From Mucor racemosus (taxonomy: Eukaryota > Mucoromycota > Mucoromycetes > Mucorales > Mucoraceae): 64,000 nt of DNA. The translations under genes were made by a program, and so were the position numbers. Where the stretch lies: the NCBI GenBank assembly GCA_027405735.1, contig JAPEHQ010000003.1, forward strand, positions 3,100,001 to 3,164,000, written 5' to 3'. How positions within the stretch are numbered: the first letter of the stretch is position 1; the number at the start of each line of letters is the position of its first letter. The notes under the pieces are model-generated. The model was given only the letters and a program-made list of their open reading frames with translations. It was not told where the DNA came from and searched no databases. This document shows positions 44,701 to 56,297 of the stretch, one piece after another.

Positions 44701-45175
44701 TACCAAATGGGACAGGAAGCGACCAAATATAAAGAAAAGAAGACCGCATGTGACAGAAACCAGAATGTATTCTTCAAAAGAGACACCAAATAAGGCCGGA
44801 AGAGACCATCTTTGCTAAGAGAAATATGATTACGCAAAATAGAGACCAGACCTTGTAGAAAAGAACCCAGCTTTGCAGAAAAGTCTTGAAACTTTGTAGA
44901 AGAGACAGAAAAGATTTTGCATACGAGAGACCTCATTTTGTGCCTAAGAAACCCAATGCTATAGAAAACAACCAAATATTTTACGAAAGACACCATTTGC
45001 CCTGAGAAAGACCTAATGTTGTAAAGATGCCGGATATTATTATCTTAAAAAGAGACCATATTTTATAAAAAGAACCACATTACCTTGAAAAGATACCAGC
45101 TATTATTGAAAACGAACTGCTTTTGCAGAAAAGAAACCTGATGTTTTAGAGAAAACCCCAATAGTGCACAGATGC
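44700..45175 (+). repeat. Second tandem array, ~22-25-bp GAGACC units
   Basis: Follows the heptad array without a break. Units are variants of AGAGACCAnnnTTTGnAGAAA, of uneven length near 22-25 bp, so not a clean codon multiple. It shares the word GAGACCA with the first array and may derive from it. No open frame. Confidence 0.6.
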
Positions 45176-45195
45176 CTCATAGCTATCAACTGTTG

Positions 45196-45345
45196 GTTCA
45201 AATCATTTTGACTCACCGTGGCCAGGGGTGCACCAAAAATCAGATATCAATAGTTGATAACCACCAGGTAAATAATCAAAAGAACCAAACGCAGATAGAA
45301 TAAACCTCGTATCAGGATGAGCTAAAAGAAAGTTAAACAAGTAGA
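45196..45345 (+). repeat. Right copy of the ~165-bp direct repeat flanking the array
   Basis: Diverged partner of 43060-43240, same orientation. Marks the right edge of the array region. Confidence 0.5.
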
Positions 45346-46054
45346 GCCACTTGTTTTTCTTTTACTCAAACCTGTATACTAGGAAATTTTATGATAAAAG
45401 CTTCGTTAAAATTTCACGCGCTAAGCGTTACTTTAACGTCGAAACTCTCACCTAACCTTCATCAGCGACGTATGGAACTTTATCTTGCGAGATACTATAG
45501 TAGATCTTAGCCAACAACGGATAAGGCACATACAAGATAGACTCGTGATTCCACCAAACCATATGGTTTTGTTGCTTCATCAAATTTACCTAATTGTTAT
45601 TAAAAAAAAGAAAAAACAGGGGGCCTTCGTGTTTTTGAATAAAGCCTAAAGTTTGACTTCCGTTGATGACGTCTTTAAAATTTTGTATAATTTGATTGAA
45701 AAGCTGGATATATACTTGAGCCATCATACTGTAAATACAATCATCTGTGTTACATAAACCATTGTTTCGAAGAGCAGCACTATTTAAAATAAATACATAT
45801 GCATTGCTACACGGAATAATTTGGCTTCTACAAATTGGAGTCTTGCTCGCTATAGCTACGTTTTTCTATTTTTGGCAAATCCCAATTTTTTAACTTCAAA
45901 ATCTCGTCGACGGATGCTCCTCTGAATCTAGTTTTAATCATTAATCTGCATTGTTTGCAAAACTGCTGATCTAAGTGATCGATCTTTGCATTTTGGCTTG
46001 CTTTATGTAATGATCCATGATTTTATAATCAAATATTATGATTAACAGTATATA
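45346..46054. other. R3 continuation and unassigned DNA
   Basis: Around 45735-45775 it matches the inverse of 9725-9768 ('acaatcatctgtgttaYa'), so R3 resumes after the array. The rest has no gene and no clear partner. Confidence 0.4.
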
Positions 46055-46250
46055 TGTGCTAATGATATAATTTTTAATATTCGAGATCGGTGAACATTGG
46101 TTGAAGGTTAGTGTTCTTATTCGTAAATTAGATATCTATTAAGGAAGATAATAACGATGTAAAGAGAAAGATAGACAGATAATTATTCTACAAGGAATTA
46201 TGGAAATATATCCTTGTAATATTTCTAAAAACATTTGAGATAAGCATTAC
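46055..46250 (+). mobile_element. Diverged relative of the 272-bp LTR-like insertion
   Basis: Shares 'gttcttatt', 'taaattagatat', 'gacagataa', 'ctacaaggRat' and 'cttgtaRtatt' in the same order as 13262-13533, and begins near TGCTAATGAT and ends near AGCATTAC. No clear target duplication could be read, so the boundaries are approximate. Confidence 0.45.
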
Positions 46251-46719
46251 TGCTGTGAATTATTATAGTAGTAATTTTACTCATTTCATTTTGATTGTTA
46301 TTTTTTAAAATATTATTTGTTTGAGCTTGCTTGTCTAGTCTTTTTTCGGCGATTACTTGCTTGGCACTTGCTTGAATCAAGTATGTGCTATCATGCAAAA
46401 TTCTGAATTACTACATTGAAAATTCATTCAGGAGATGATGAACTTTTTGTTTTCTTTCACACAGTTGTTGTTGTAAATGGTAGATTTTGAACTGTTCCAG
46501 AAGATTTCATATTTGGTCATTAAATATTTGCTTAATTTCCGTCAAATTTAAGAAGAGTATACCTCTCTTTCTGAAATAGATATCTACCCTGAAATAAAAC
46601 TTAATGCCAGAATACAATTAAATTAACCTAACACTACCCTAACATTAACCAAAAACCAATTATTGGTTGTAAAATTTAAACTTTATAATCGAGGTATTGT
46701 TTTTTTGTATTCATAAGAT
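46251..46719. other. Unassigned AT-rich stretch
   Basis: No gene. Part (46490-46620) weakly resembles 9590-9700 and may be further R3 sequence. Confidence 0.35.
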
Positions 46720-47900
46720 AGATTTAACGAAAAGCTACATAATATTTTTTGTTTCAGGGAAAAATATTGACTTTTCGTCGAAATAATCCAAATAATAACT
46801 TAAAATCTGTCATAGCTGGGCCCCAAAATGGATTCGTGAAATCGACCGAAAAATGATTCAAAAAAACAAAATTCTTTAATAGCTCATGAACTGCAAAGTA
46901 AGCTAAACTAGCGTATTAAATAAATTTTATATAATTTTGGATCCTGAATCTATCTTAACAAAATGCTGATAAATGTTTCACGCTAAATTTTGTGCAAAAT
47001 GCAATTAAAGTTTTGAAGGTTTTTTGAAGATACACATCACGTTTTATAAAAATATTTTAAATATAAGAAATGAAGATGATGCACCACAAAATTTTCTATC
47101 GATCTAATTATTGAAGGACGTTTTAACTGCATTTTTCGTAGAGAAAACAAGATTTTTGTCATTTTTTTTCAAATTCAGAATTTGGGATAAGGGTATATAA
47201 AGGAAAAATTGAAGCTAGAAGCAAGAGTATCTCTTTGTACATATTTTTAAGGATATCTCCACGAAAAATCAATATTTTGGAAAAATCTAAATTGGATCCG
47301 AGAGAGCTCAACGAGGTTAACGACATTAATGTTAAAAAATTAATGCTCAATTTAACGGATATTTTGAAATCTACTATAAAAATGTCAAAAAAATGAAAAA
47401 AAATAAAAGTGCTCAGAAATTTTTTATACTGAAATATATTATAGAGCACTTTAAAACAAGTAAGTTTTGTTATTAAAAAAAATTAGTATAACTTAATTTT
47501 TTCTAGAGATATGGAGCCTCAAAGTTTTCAATTTTAACATTGAAATACGCGTAAAAATCTGAAACATTAGCACTGAAAAACTTATATCAACTGCAAAAAA
47601 TAGGATAATTCTGGATACTTATTTTTGGATTAAAGTTGAGAATCTCAGGTACATTGACATATAATTTTATTATGTTGTTATTTATTGAAAAAAAAAGCTA
47701 AGCAGGGATAAAAAGTTGGACTTAGTTTGAAAGAGTTTTACGTGTTTTTGATTCTTTTATGAGATATAAAATGAATTTAAGAATGAGTACAATAATGCGA
47801 CCAATCCAGCATATCTATTTAACAGTATCCAGGCTATATCCTAAAGAGTGTTTAACATGGGGTTAGGTATAAATAAGAGGATACGCTTTAATTCTGTGGA
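46720..47900 (-). repeat. R4 repeat copy, inverted
   Basis: Parallel to 29160-30360 and inverse to 18300-19510; landmarks 'gggataagggtatataaagg' and 'ccacgaaaaatcaatatttt'. The 96-codon minus frame inside (47159-47449) is not maintained in the other copies. Confidence 0.75.
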
Positions 47901-48837
47901 TTGAAAACTTTGGATATAAATTTGAAAATTAAATTTTACTCGAATGGATGTCAGTAAAGAAAGCATTTTAACTTGGGGAGTATAGCTCTTGCTAAAAAAT
48001 AGTAATAATTATGTATTCAAGGCATGGCAGTAAATCAATGGTTTGTCAACTATAGAGTAATGATGCTAACAGACTGCACCCGAGCTTAACTGCGGCTTGA
48101 TGAATATCACTAGTTTCAAACATCTTGACATAATGTTATTATTACATTTAGAGAAAGTTCCATATACACACAGAAATCCACTCGAGCTCTATTTATTAAT
48201 TAATTAATGATACATTTTACTGTTGACTTAGCCACCAATACTAAGTTGTTCGTAATGAACCATATGCGGCAACAGACAGAACACGAAATGCTAGTCTATT
48301 GATCCCAATTTAATCAAGTGTCAAGCTGTAGATCGTAGCATGGGAGAGGAAAGATTGTATTATTAGTTTGTTGCTCAAAGCTCATGTGATAAACATTCTA
48401 AGCAAATTGCCTCTTTGGTTTAGTACGTGTTCAATTCAACGCATGACCATAACAGATAGATCCGCCACAAGAAATGAATAAAAGATTCTAAAGAAAAAAC
48501 CATGAAAATATAATATACGCCAATATGGTATATCATTCATCTTGATCCAAGTAATATGTTACACCTAAAATTTTAAAGCTAAAAGTATTGTTATAAGACT
48601 AAAAAATTCTGCTATTGTCAGCCATTTTATTTACAAGTAACTGTGATCTGCGTCATTATGCATATATTGCTGGAATGTGTACCTTGGCTTCAGCTAAATT
48701 TGTCAATTTGCTTAGCAAATGATAAGCAGACTAAGCTAAAAATCATCATGTAACACACACCGCTTTCAAATTATATATAAACTATATAGAAAAGTAAAGT
48801 TTTTTTTTGTACCATTCGCCTTAGATACATATACCAG
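47901..48837. other. Intergenic region
   Basis: No gene or repeat partner recognised. Includes the promoter side of the following membrane-protein gene. Confidence 0.5.
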
Positions 48838-49844
48838 ATGCCGCAAGATCCTATAGAAAACAATTCTACTGCAGGATTGAATAGTCCGAAAACCCAATAT
48901 TCTAATGAAGCAACATATCCAAAGTCTGGCTCTTTGTCCTCCTCTTCGATCTCGATTGACGAAGAAGCCCTGATCGAGAATAAAGAAGGAAACCCCAAAG
49001 AAGGAGAAGAAGAAGAAGAAGAAATAAAGAAATTAACTTTAAAACAAATGATACTTTTGTACTGGTCCTTTCTTCGGCCTGTAGTATTTATGCTCATAAT
49101 AAATGTGGGCATACCACTCGCTCTGTATTATGTATTAAAAATATGGTTGAGCCCTCTAATAGCTTTAATCATATCCGGCGTACCACCATTATTGCATGTA
49201 TTCTACATATTCTGGAAAAAACGACGTGTTGATATACTAGGTTGTGTTTTTGTTGCGGGTTTCATAATTTCAGCAGTGTTATCTGCTATTAGTGGTGAGT
49301 CAAATTGATAACATAACTCTTACAAGAAGTAATACTAATACATGCAATCCTTCAAGGTGATGCACGATTAACTTTGTTGCGTGATTCTACAGTAACAGCT
49401 GTAGTAAGCGTGCTCTTTTTAATAACACTTATTCCCCTTCGTACAAGATGGTTTACTGTTCGTCCTATTATATTTTTATTTACACAACAAATATATGTAG
49501 ATCAACCACCGATTGAATGGAAAGATAAAGAAGGAAATAATCAATCAGAAAACAGGTCAGAGTGGATATGGCAAAACAGTGCATTTTATCGTAAATTCTG
49601 TTATATTATATGTGGTGCTTGGGGTATTCTTCTTATGGCTGAATTTGTTGCAAAAGTCATCATGATTAAAAGCAGCTTGACGATTGACCAGATTATTTTG
49701 TATAGCAACATAATAGTAATTGCAGTTGTAGTCAGTATGACAACTGTAACTGTTAGCCTTTCAGGTTACGTTGGAAGAAGAATAACCAAAGATAATGAAG
49801 CATGGGCTAAAGAAAACACATTTGATGGAAAAATTCCAAAATAA
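48838..49844 (+). CDS. VC0807-like polytopic membrane protein
   Basis: Two exons: 48838-49294 and 49357-49844, giving 314 aa. A Ser/Glu-rich cytosolic tail (ending GEEEEEEIKKL) is followed by about six hydrophobic segments: FMLIINVGIPLALYYVL, LIALIISGVPPLL, DILGCVFVAGFIISAVL, VTAVVSVLFLITLIPL, CYIICGAWGILLM and IIVIAVVVSMTTV. ISGVPPLLHV...KKRRVDILG and SG-DARLTLLRDS-VTAVV fit the uncharacterised VC0807 family of fungi and bacteria. The intron falls inside the SG/DARL motif. Transport or septation-type roles have been suggested for distant relatives, but none can be assigned here. The ATG at 48838 is the first in frame with A at -3. Confidence 0.85.
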
Positions 49845-50733
49845 TCACTTATCGAGATATACCATAAATATAATAATAGATAATTTGCTTAACCAGATAG
49901 CATGTACATTTAATAAATTTCATACAAATACATTTAAAAAACTATTATATACGAGCCTTTTCATTTGAAGTTCAAATCGAATTTATGAGACAAAAATTCC
50001 GTAGCAAAATTGTTCTACAGGAATTCTTGATCTGTATCAGTAACTACTAATGAAGAAAGTATTGTTTCTTACGTTGAATAGCCGCTGATTCAAGAAAAGA
50101 CTAGCATAGATTATTTGCAACATGTCAAAATGCTATCAGTAATTTTTGTTTTGTGTAAAAATGCAATTTTACTTTAATCGCTTGAAGGGTAGCTCCGAGC
50201 TAGCTTTGGCAAAGGGCGGTTTTTAAGTTCATATCCATACATAACGTACAAATGATGGCATAAAAAGCTATTACATTGAAACAATTATTTTCTTTTTCCT
50301 GGAAACCAATATCTAATAGTTTCGAATGCATAAACTATAGTCATCAAATAGCGACTACGATCAATAGTGAAACCTTTGATTTGAAAATTGTATTAATTCT
50401 AAGCTTAGCAATTCAACATATACAAATAGTGAATGTATTTCTCGGTTGTCAATTTTATCGCCGAAACTAATATATCTGGCAAGCACTGAGAAAAATTAGA
50501 TGATTTGAAACATGAAAAAACTTTAAAATGAAAAAAACACATGTAGTTTACTTATAATTGAATCAAACATTTATGATTTGCATGGAAACAAATATAGGGA
50601 GAGGGGGGGGGGGTTATTGTAATAAAAAATATATGTAATATAGAATGACATTGGAATTATTTACAGAAAAATGTCTATTGTGATATAGTTTGTTTGTTTG
50701 TTTGTTTGTTTGTATTTGTTTTGTACACATAAT
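49845..50733. other. Intergenic region
   Basis: No gene accepted; the 64-codon frame at 50276-50470 lacks gene features. Contains an 11-G run (50603-50613), unusual in this AT-rich DNA, and a (TTTG)n tract (50689-50713). Confidence 0.5.
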
Positions 50734-50970
50734 TTAATTCGAATAGTAACGATCAATGACATCCTTTGTTGAACCAGGCATTGATGAGTCTTTCATGATA
50801 TAAGCAATTGTAGTATCATTGACAATAAGCACCTTGGAGAATTTAACATTGGGTTGCTTCGGAGGTTCATTCAACAATAGAGAATGAAGACTTGTATTAT
50901 CAGATTCATAAGACCACTTTGAGGCATTAGAAACATCTGAAGCAGTACGGCAATGAGTGAAATTGAACAT
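50734..50970 (-). CDS. Small hypothetical protein, 78 aa
   Basis: Single-exon frame starting MFNFTHCRTASDVSNAS after an A-rich 'aatataaa' leader, with balanced composition and gene-like codon use. The C-terminal half (VKFSKVLIVNDTTIAYIMKD, then DVIDRYYSN) could form a small beta/alpha unit. No family recognised, no signal peptide or membrane segment. It lies downstream of the stress-protein gene on the same strand. Could be a genuine short gene or a last exon. Confidence 0.5.
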   Translation of the reverse strand: MFNFTHCRTASDVSNASKWSYESDNTSLHSLLLNEPPKQPNVKFSKVLIVNDTTIAYIMKDSSMPGSTKDVIDRYYSN

Positions 50971-51285
50971 TTTATATTTATTGTATTGTATGAAAAGGAA
51001 AGATTTTATTTTTTTCTGTCTCTTTATATCTTGGATTTCTGATGTGAAACCTTGCGTGTTTATTTATTATTATAATCACAAGGCTTGAATTTGTTGGCTT
51101 TGCAGTTTCTAAATTTGACCTTACTTGAGAGACACACAAAAAAAAAAAAAAAAAAAAAAAAATTGGTTCTGAGTCTAACCTCATAATGCGCCTGCATAAA
51201 ATATTAAAAGTAGAATCCATGTGTACAGAAAATTTCATATGTACCATAACATCATTTAGTTATTTATCATGTTAGAATATAAATT

Positions 51286-51916
51286 TTAATCTTTTTTATG
51301 ATCGTTATTATTACAATCATCTTTGACTACAAGTACTGAACACTTCAAATGATGGATTAAATAATCTGATACAGATCCAATAAATTGTCTATTTCAAGTA
51401 ATTTTAGTACATTATACAGTAAATCAAAAAAATTGACATTATTTACCTCTTGAAGAAGCCTAATCCTCGGCTACCAACAATTACTAAATCTACCTTATTC
51501 GCCTCAGCAAAATCCTTTAAAGTTTCTCCTGCTTCACCGCTTAAAATTCTCGGATTTACTGTGATCTGTTTTTTTTATCAGTTTAAAATTGAGATGATAA
51601 GATATTAAATCACGCTTACTCCTTTGCTTGCAAACCATGTTACCACTGCATTCAATGCTATTGTGGACTCTTTCTCTGCTTTAGATACGCGTTCTCTGTA
51701 ATCATCTGCTAGCCATCCCGCAGGACCAGCTACTGCTGATTCTAAGCCAAATGTTCCTTCAACAGCTATCGCATCATCATTTAAGATGATAGCCAAAGTA
51801 ATTTCATCATCAGCAAACACAGCCCGCTTATTAACTATCCATTCCATGGCCGCATTTGATACTTCTGTGTGATCATAACCTATCAATACTCTTCGTGGTT
51901 TTGTATCTGTTGGCAT
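51286..51916 (-). CDS. Universal stress protein (UspA) family
   Basis: Three exons: 51620-51916, 51447-51565 and 51286-51388, giving 172 aa. A single USP domain: RRVLIGYDHTEVSNAAMEW (beta-1 and helix 1), a middle insertion around AVEGTFGLESAVAGPAGW, then LVIVGSRGLGFFKRQFIGSVSDYLIHH and CSVLVVKDD. The G-x2-G-x9-G-S pattern is the nucleotide-binding signature of ATP-binding USPs. Cytosolic, no leader. The tail is Asn/Asp/Lys-rich (NNNDHKKD). The role in stress resistance is family knowledge only. Confidence 0.92.
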
Positions 51917-52489
51917 TTTGTATTTAGGAAAATATATGTTTGTAAATAAAGATGAGAAAAATTGCTTATCTGGAGAGAATCCAACATTGGGAGAAATATA
52001 ATGCGGGAATATTTAAATCAGACGACTTTTTTTTTGTTTCTGTTTCTCTATTTCAATGTAGCATGAACGATATCTTTGGTTCAAGTCGTTGCTTGGATGC
52101 TAAATATCTATTTGAAGCGGCGATAGTTTATTTTCAGTGCAATTACAGTATACAATCACCATGGCAACCCAAAAACATGCCATAGTAACCATAAGTCAGT
52201 GTGTCCTTGATTCCCTCTTTTTTTTTCTTTTTTAATCATTAAACTTGAAAGAATAAGCAAATATATATAAATATTTTGACGAAAAAGTGATACATTTAAA
52301 GATCCTTTTTTTTTAATTTTATTCCTTCTCCTCTCTTAACTTTTCTCTAGTATATATACTTGCCATTTATATTCCAATTAATTCCTTCTTTTTTCTCTCT
52401 TCTTTCTCGGCCCCTTTTCTCTCTCTTTTTTACTTTCCCCCTTTATAATAAATACAGCCCCTTAAACACAAATAATTCATATCAATAAC
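51917..52489. other. Divergent promoter region of the stress-protein and PAK genes
   Basis: Head-to-head gene starts. The PAK side has long T/C-rich tracts (52215-52240, 52380-52445), typical pyrimidine-rich fungal promoters. The 77-codon frame at 51952-52185 was not accepted. Confidence 0.5.
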
Positions 52490-54690
52490 ATGTCAAAATT
52501 GCCCAAACTAGTAACAACAAATCTTGACTCGAATTCATATCAAAAAGGCGAGCAAACACCTTCCACGTTATTACAATCTCCAGTTACACCTTCTAATAAT
52601 GGCCATAACAGACCTCCTTTCACGGGTACAGAAAAGTCTCGGGAAAAAACTAAATTTAAAGGTGTGATCGATAAATTCATGGGAAACTTCAATGGTAAAA
52701 TATATTTAAATGTAAAGTTTACCATTGAAAAAATCACTGAAATTTCGAAATAGTAGATTTTTTATCAAAGGATAATAGCAATATATTAGCTAAAGCAGCA
52801 CCACCGATGGATATATCAACACCCTATAATACAGTTCATGTAACACATGTCGGATTTGATTCAAATACAGGCGAATTTACAGGTCTTCCAAAGGAATGGC
52901 AAAATTTGCTTACACAAAGTGGTATCACAAAGCAAGAGCAAGAGAATAATCCTCAAGTAAGAAAAATAATTACTGCTAAAAAAGTGTTTAATATATTAAT
53001 TTTTTTAGGCTGTTATACATGCAATTGAATTCTTTCAAGATGCTACACAACAAACAATCGACGATGGAGTGTGGAATAAAATACCAAAAACGATATCCAG
53101 TGCATCAATTAGTACAAATGAAGATGATCCACAACAACAAAATAGAAAATCTTCTTCCAGCGAAAGCATCAAAAAAACGCTTCGAAGATTCTCGACATTG
53201 CGCATTACTAAATCCAAAGAGGAGAATAACGGCGGATTGGTAAGAAACCGATTGAAAAAGTGTCATGTAAAAGAGAATATTAAAGTTTTATTAGGTCTCT
53301 GCAATGACCACCGAAACAATTACAACAAAAGGAAATCATAATACTGTACCTGTAGCAAAGAATTTACTCGAAGATGGTATGATTCGTAGCTGAAAATCTG
53401 ATCAATCCAACTAATTTTTACAAAAAGAATTTGTAGACGATGTTCATTCTATTCATTCTGAATCAACTGCTTCATTTGGAGAAGAATTTGGCGAAAGAGA
53501 AAGCGATTTACCTGAATTAACATCAATGAAAAATGAATCATCTTCAGTGTCAACAACTGGCCCTCCAGGAACCGTTAGATCTAGACCTAAAGATAAAAAA
53601 AAGGGCATGAAGGATCAAGATGTAATTCGCAAACTACAAGAATTATGTTTTAATTCTGATCCTTTATTGATTTATTCCAATATGGTTAAAATTGGTCAAG
53701 GGTAAAATTTGTTTTATTTTCGTTGTTAAAGGCGAGGTTATTAACACTATTTAAAAAAAAAAAAAAAGTGCTTCTGGCGGTGTTTTTATTGCACATCGTC
53801 AAGATCATGCTATGCCTGTCGCTATCAAACAAATGAATTTAGAAAAACAACCTAAAAAAGAGTTGATTATCAACGAAATTATGGTCATGAAACGTTCTCA
53901 ACAAAAGAATATAGTCAATTTTATTGAATCATATCTTTGGAATGGAGATCTTTGGGTTGTTATGGAGTACATGGAAGGTGGAAGTTTAACTGATGTTGTT
54001 ACTTGTAATATGATAATGGAAGGCCAAATTGCTGCTATTTGTAAAGAAGTGCTTGAAGGTTTAAAACATCTTCATGCAAATGGTGTAATTCATAGAGATA
54101 TCAAAAGTGATAATGTCTTGTTGAGTATGCAAGGTGACATCAAATTGAGTAAGTTTGATTAGCATACAGGGGAATTCATTTACTAATATAATTTATAGCT
54201 GATTTTGGTTTTTGTGCACAATTACATGAACCTACTTCAAAGCGTACCACTTTAGTTGGTACACCATATTGGGTAAAATGTGGCTAAAATGATTCCAATG
54301 AGAAAATGAAACTATTATTAACTTTATTTGTAACTATTATAGATGGCTCCAGAAGTTGTTACTAGAAAGGCTTATGACCAAAAAGTTGATATTTGGTCGT
54401 TGGGTATTTTAGCAATTGAAATGATTGAAGGCGAACCACCCTATCTTAATGAAAACCCATTGCGTGCACTTTATTTGATCGCTAATAATGGTACTCCTGA
54501 TTTACAAAATCCTGAATCATTAAGTGATATCTTTAAAGACTTTTTGTTTCTTTGTCTTCAAGTGGACCCTTCATTTAGACCTAGTGCAGCTGAATTACTT
54601 CGACATCCTTTCTTACGTAAGGCAGATCCACTTTACACATTAAATCCATTGATTAAAGCAGCCAAGGATACCATTCAACAACAAAACTAA
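52490..54690 (+). CDS. PAK/Ste20-type p21-activated kinase
   Basis: Eight exons: 52490-52694, 52754-52956, 53009-53239, 53295-53376, 53428-53701, 53769-54148, 54199-54272 and 54343-54690, giving 598 aa. A Ser/Thr kinase activated by Cdc42/Rac. A CRIB box starts [15 protein letters not shown] near residue 89, a Ser/acid-rich linker follows, then the kinase: GQGASGGVF loop, VAIK (Lys ~352), HRDIKSDN (Asp ~442), TDFGFC (~460), VGTPYWMAPE activation end, [10 protein letters not shown]. No PH domain precedes the CRIB, so it is closer to Ste20/PAK1 than to Cla4. Intron 5 ends in a run of A rather than pyrimidines before its AG. Acts in polarity and MAP-kinase signalling (family knowledge). Confidence 0.95.
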
Positions 54691-55218
54691 AAAGATTTCA
54701 TCTTGCCTTTACAATTTCTCACTCACTTTCTTATTAATATTATTCTTGTATTTTTATTCTTACACATCAAACATCATATATTATATATATAAATAAATCT
54801 TTTAACTTTTTTTTATAATCATTTTTGTAATGAAAAGCTCATGGTTTATTACCCTTTTTTTGTAGTCATCACGTGTAACATTGTATCTCGTTTTATTTGG
54901 GTTAAATTTTATACAATGACAAATAAACAAAAAAGGTTTTGCATTGCCAATAACTACAATTAGATTAAGCTTATTAGGCATCTTCTTACACAATTAGCGG
55001 ACGTAATGGCCGATTTATTTAAAATTTGAAAATCAAGACAATTTCCTCTCTTATTGATGTTTTGCTCAATATTGATGCTTTTTTGAAAAATGAAAAATGC
55101 CATTACAAAGTAGGTATTTTGTCATTTATATGCATTACTGTTTTGTTTCATTAAATCAAATGGAAACTTGAGAAAAAATTCTTTAAAATTGTATTTCAAA
55201 GTATTGAATGCTAATTTA
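54691..55218. other. Shared 3' flank of PAK and phosphoesterase genes
   Basis: Convergent ends, AT-rich, no gene. 'aataaat' near 54790 could serve polyadenylation of the PAK transcript. Confidence 0.5.
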
Positions 55219-56297
55219 TTACAATTTGATAACATTTGCTTTTTTGTCATTTTGCCCAAGATCCCCTAACGCCCACTATTAAAAAATAAATGAATTAGTT
55301 TCAGCTATGCATTTATATGCAATCTAATCTTACATTGTCCTCAATTGTCTTTAATAAAGAATAATGATTGTATTTGGTTTTATCTGTTTTTGATTTGGAA
55401 GTAGGATGAAAATCAGGACCAAAAAGAACAGTAAGCACCTTATTATTATCTGAAGCACCATCATCTTCATCAAATGTCAGTACAAACATGGTATTTTCAT
55501 TGAAAGCCTTTTGTTTAATACGAGAAGAAAGGAATTTCTTTAACCAATTAGAGCCAAATGTCATGTTTGTATCATGAGCATCATTGTCAATCTAGACAAA
55601 ATATTGATGTTTGGATTCTCTTTATATATAAAGCTTTTATTTAGACTTACATCAGGTGTATAGAATACAAATTGAGGAACCTTGTTGCTAGCAATATCCT
55701 TGTCTAATTGTTTGGAATTAACAATTTTAGCACATCTTTTTTTATCGGTTGAAATATTCTTGAAAGACATGAATGGATTATGTTTTCTAGCATATTTATC
55801 AATATACATTTTCTTGTTACAATTGCCAGGATAGTCTTCTTGATACGTTTTCCATGAAACTCCCTTAGCTTCCAGCAGATCAACAATGCTCTTCCTATCG
55901 ATATTATATTCGTCATTTTCTTCTGTACCCTTGATAGATCCACTGATCATAGCGATCTAAGAAACAAGTTAGCAGGCGGATATGCAGCAAATTTACGCTA
56001 ATCACTTACATAATTTGGTTGAGAGGGGTGGGTAGTAGCAAGATAGTTGGTCAGCAAGATTCCATTATCGTATTCCATGTTCAATCCTTGCAAAAACTTG
56101 TCTTTGTATGCGACATCATAGTCTTGATTCTCCATTACAATTATTACTACACGATCAAAGTACTTTCCTTTCTTGATAGAAGAAGATGCATTGCTTGAAG
56201 TCTCATTAGATTTCTTAGCAATGGGTTTAGCCATACATACTTGAAGAAGTGTAAATAAAGTGATTGTGAGCAACAGTATTTTAAGGTAGGATTGCAT
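55219..56297 (-). CDS. Secreted acid phosphatase / phosphoesterase family protein
   Basis: Four exons: 56010-56297, 55651-55956, 55334-55591 and 55219-55275, giving 302 aa. The N-terminus (YLKILLLTITLFTLLQVCMA, then KP) is a clear signal peptide. The alkaline-phosphatase-like core of the phosphoesterase family (PF04185) follows: FDRVVIIVMENQDYD, LLTNYLATTHPSQPNY, IAMISGS, FVFYTPDIDNDAHD, MFVLTFDEDDG and a closing NWALGDLGQND. It would remove phosphate from phosphomonoesters outside the cell or in the wall or vacuole. N-glycosylation sites (NETS, NASS) lie right after the leader. A phospholipase-C-type substrate is possible within the family but the short form fits fungal acid phosphatases better. 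Confidence 0.92.

Noticed and set aside
44403..44996. 197-codon minus frame as a real gene
   Set aside because: It is the inverse reading of degenerate tandem repeats and its length is explained by the low stop density of that frame; kept only as an observation.
43300..45175. CRISPR array
   Set aside because: Units are contiguous and degenerate with no unique spacers; a eukaryotic tandem array.
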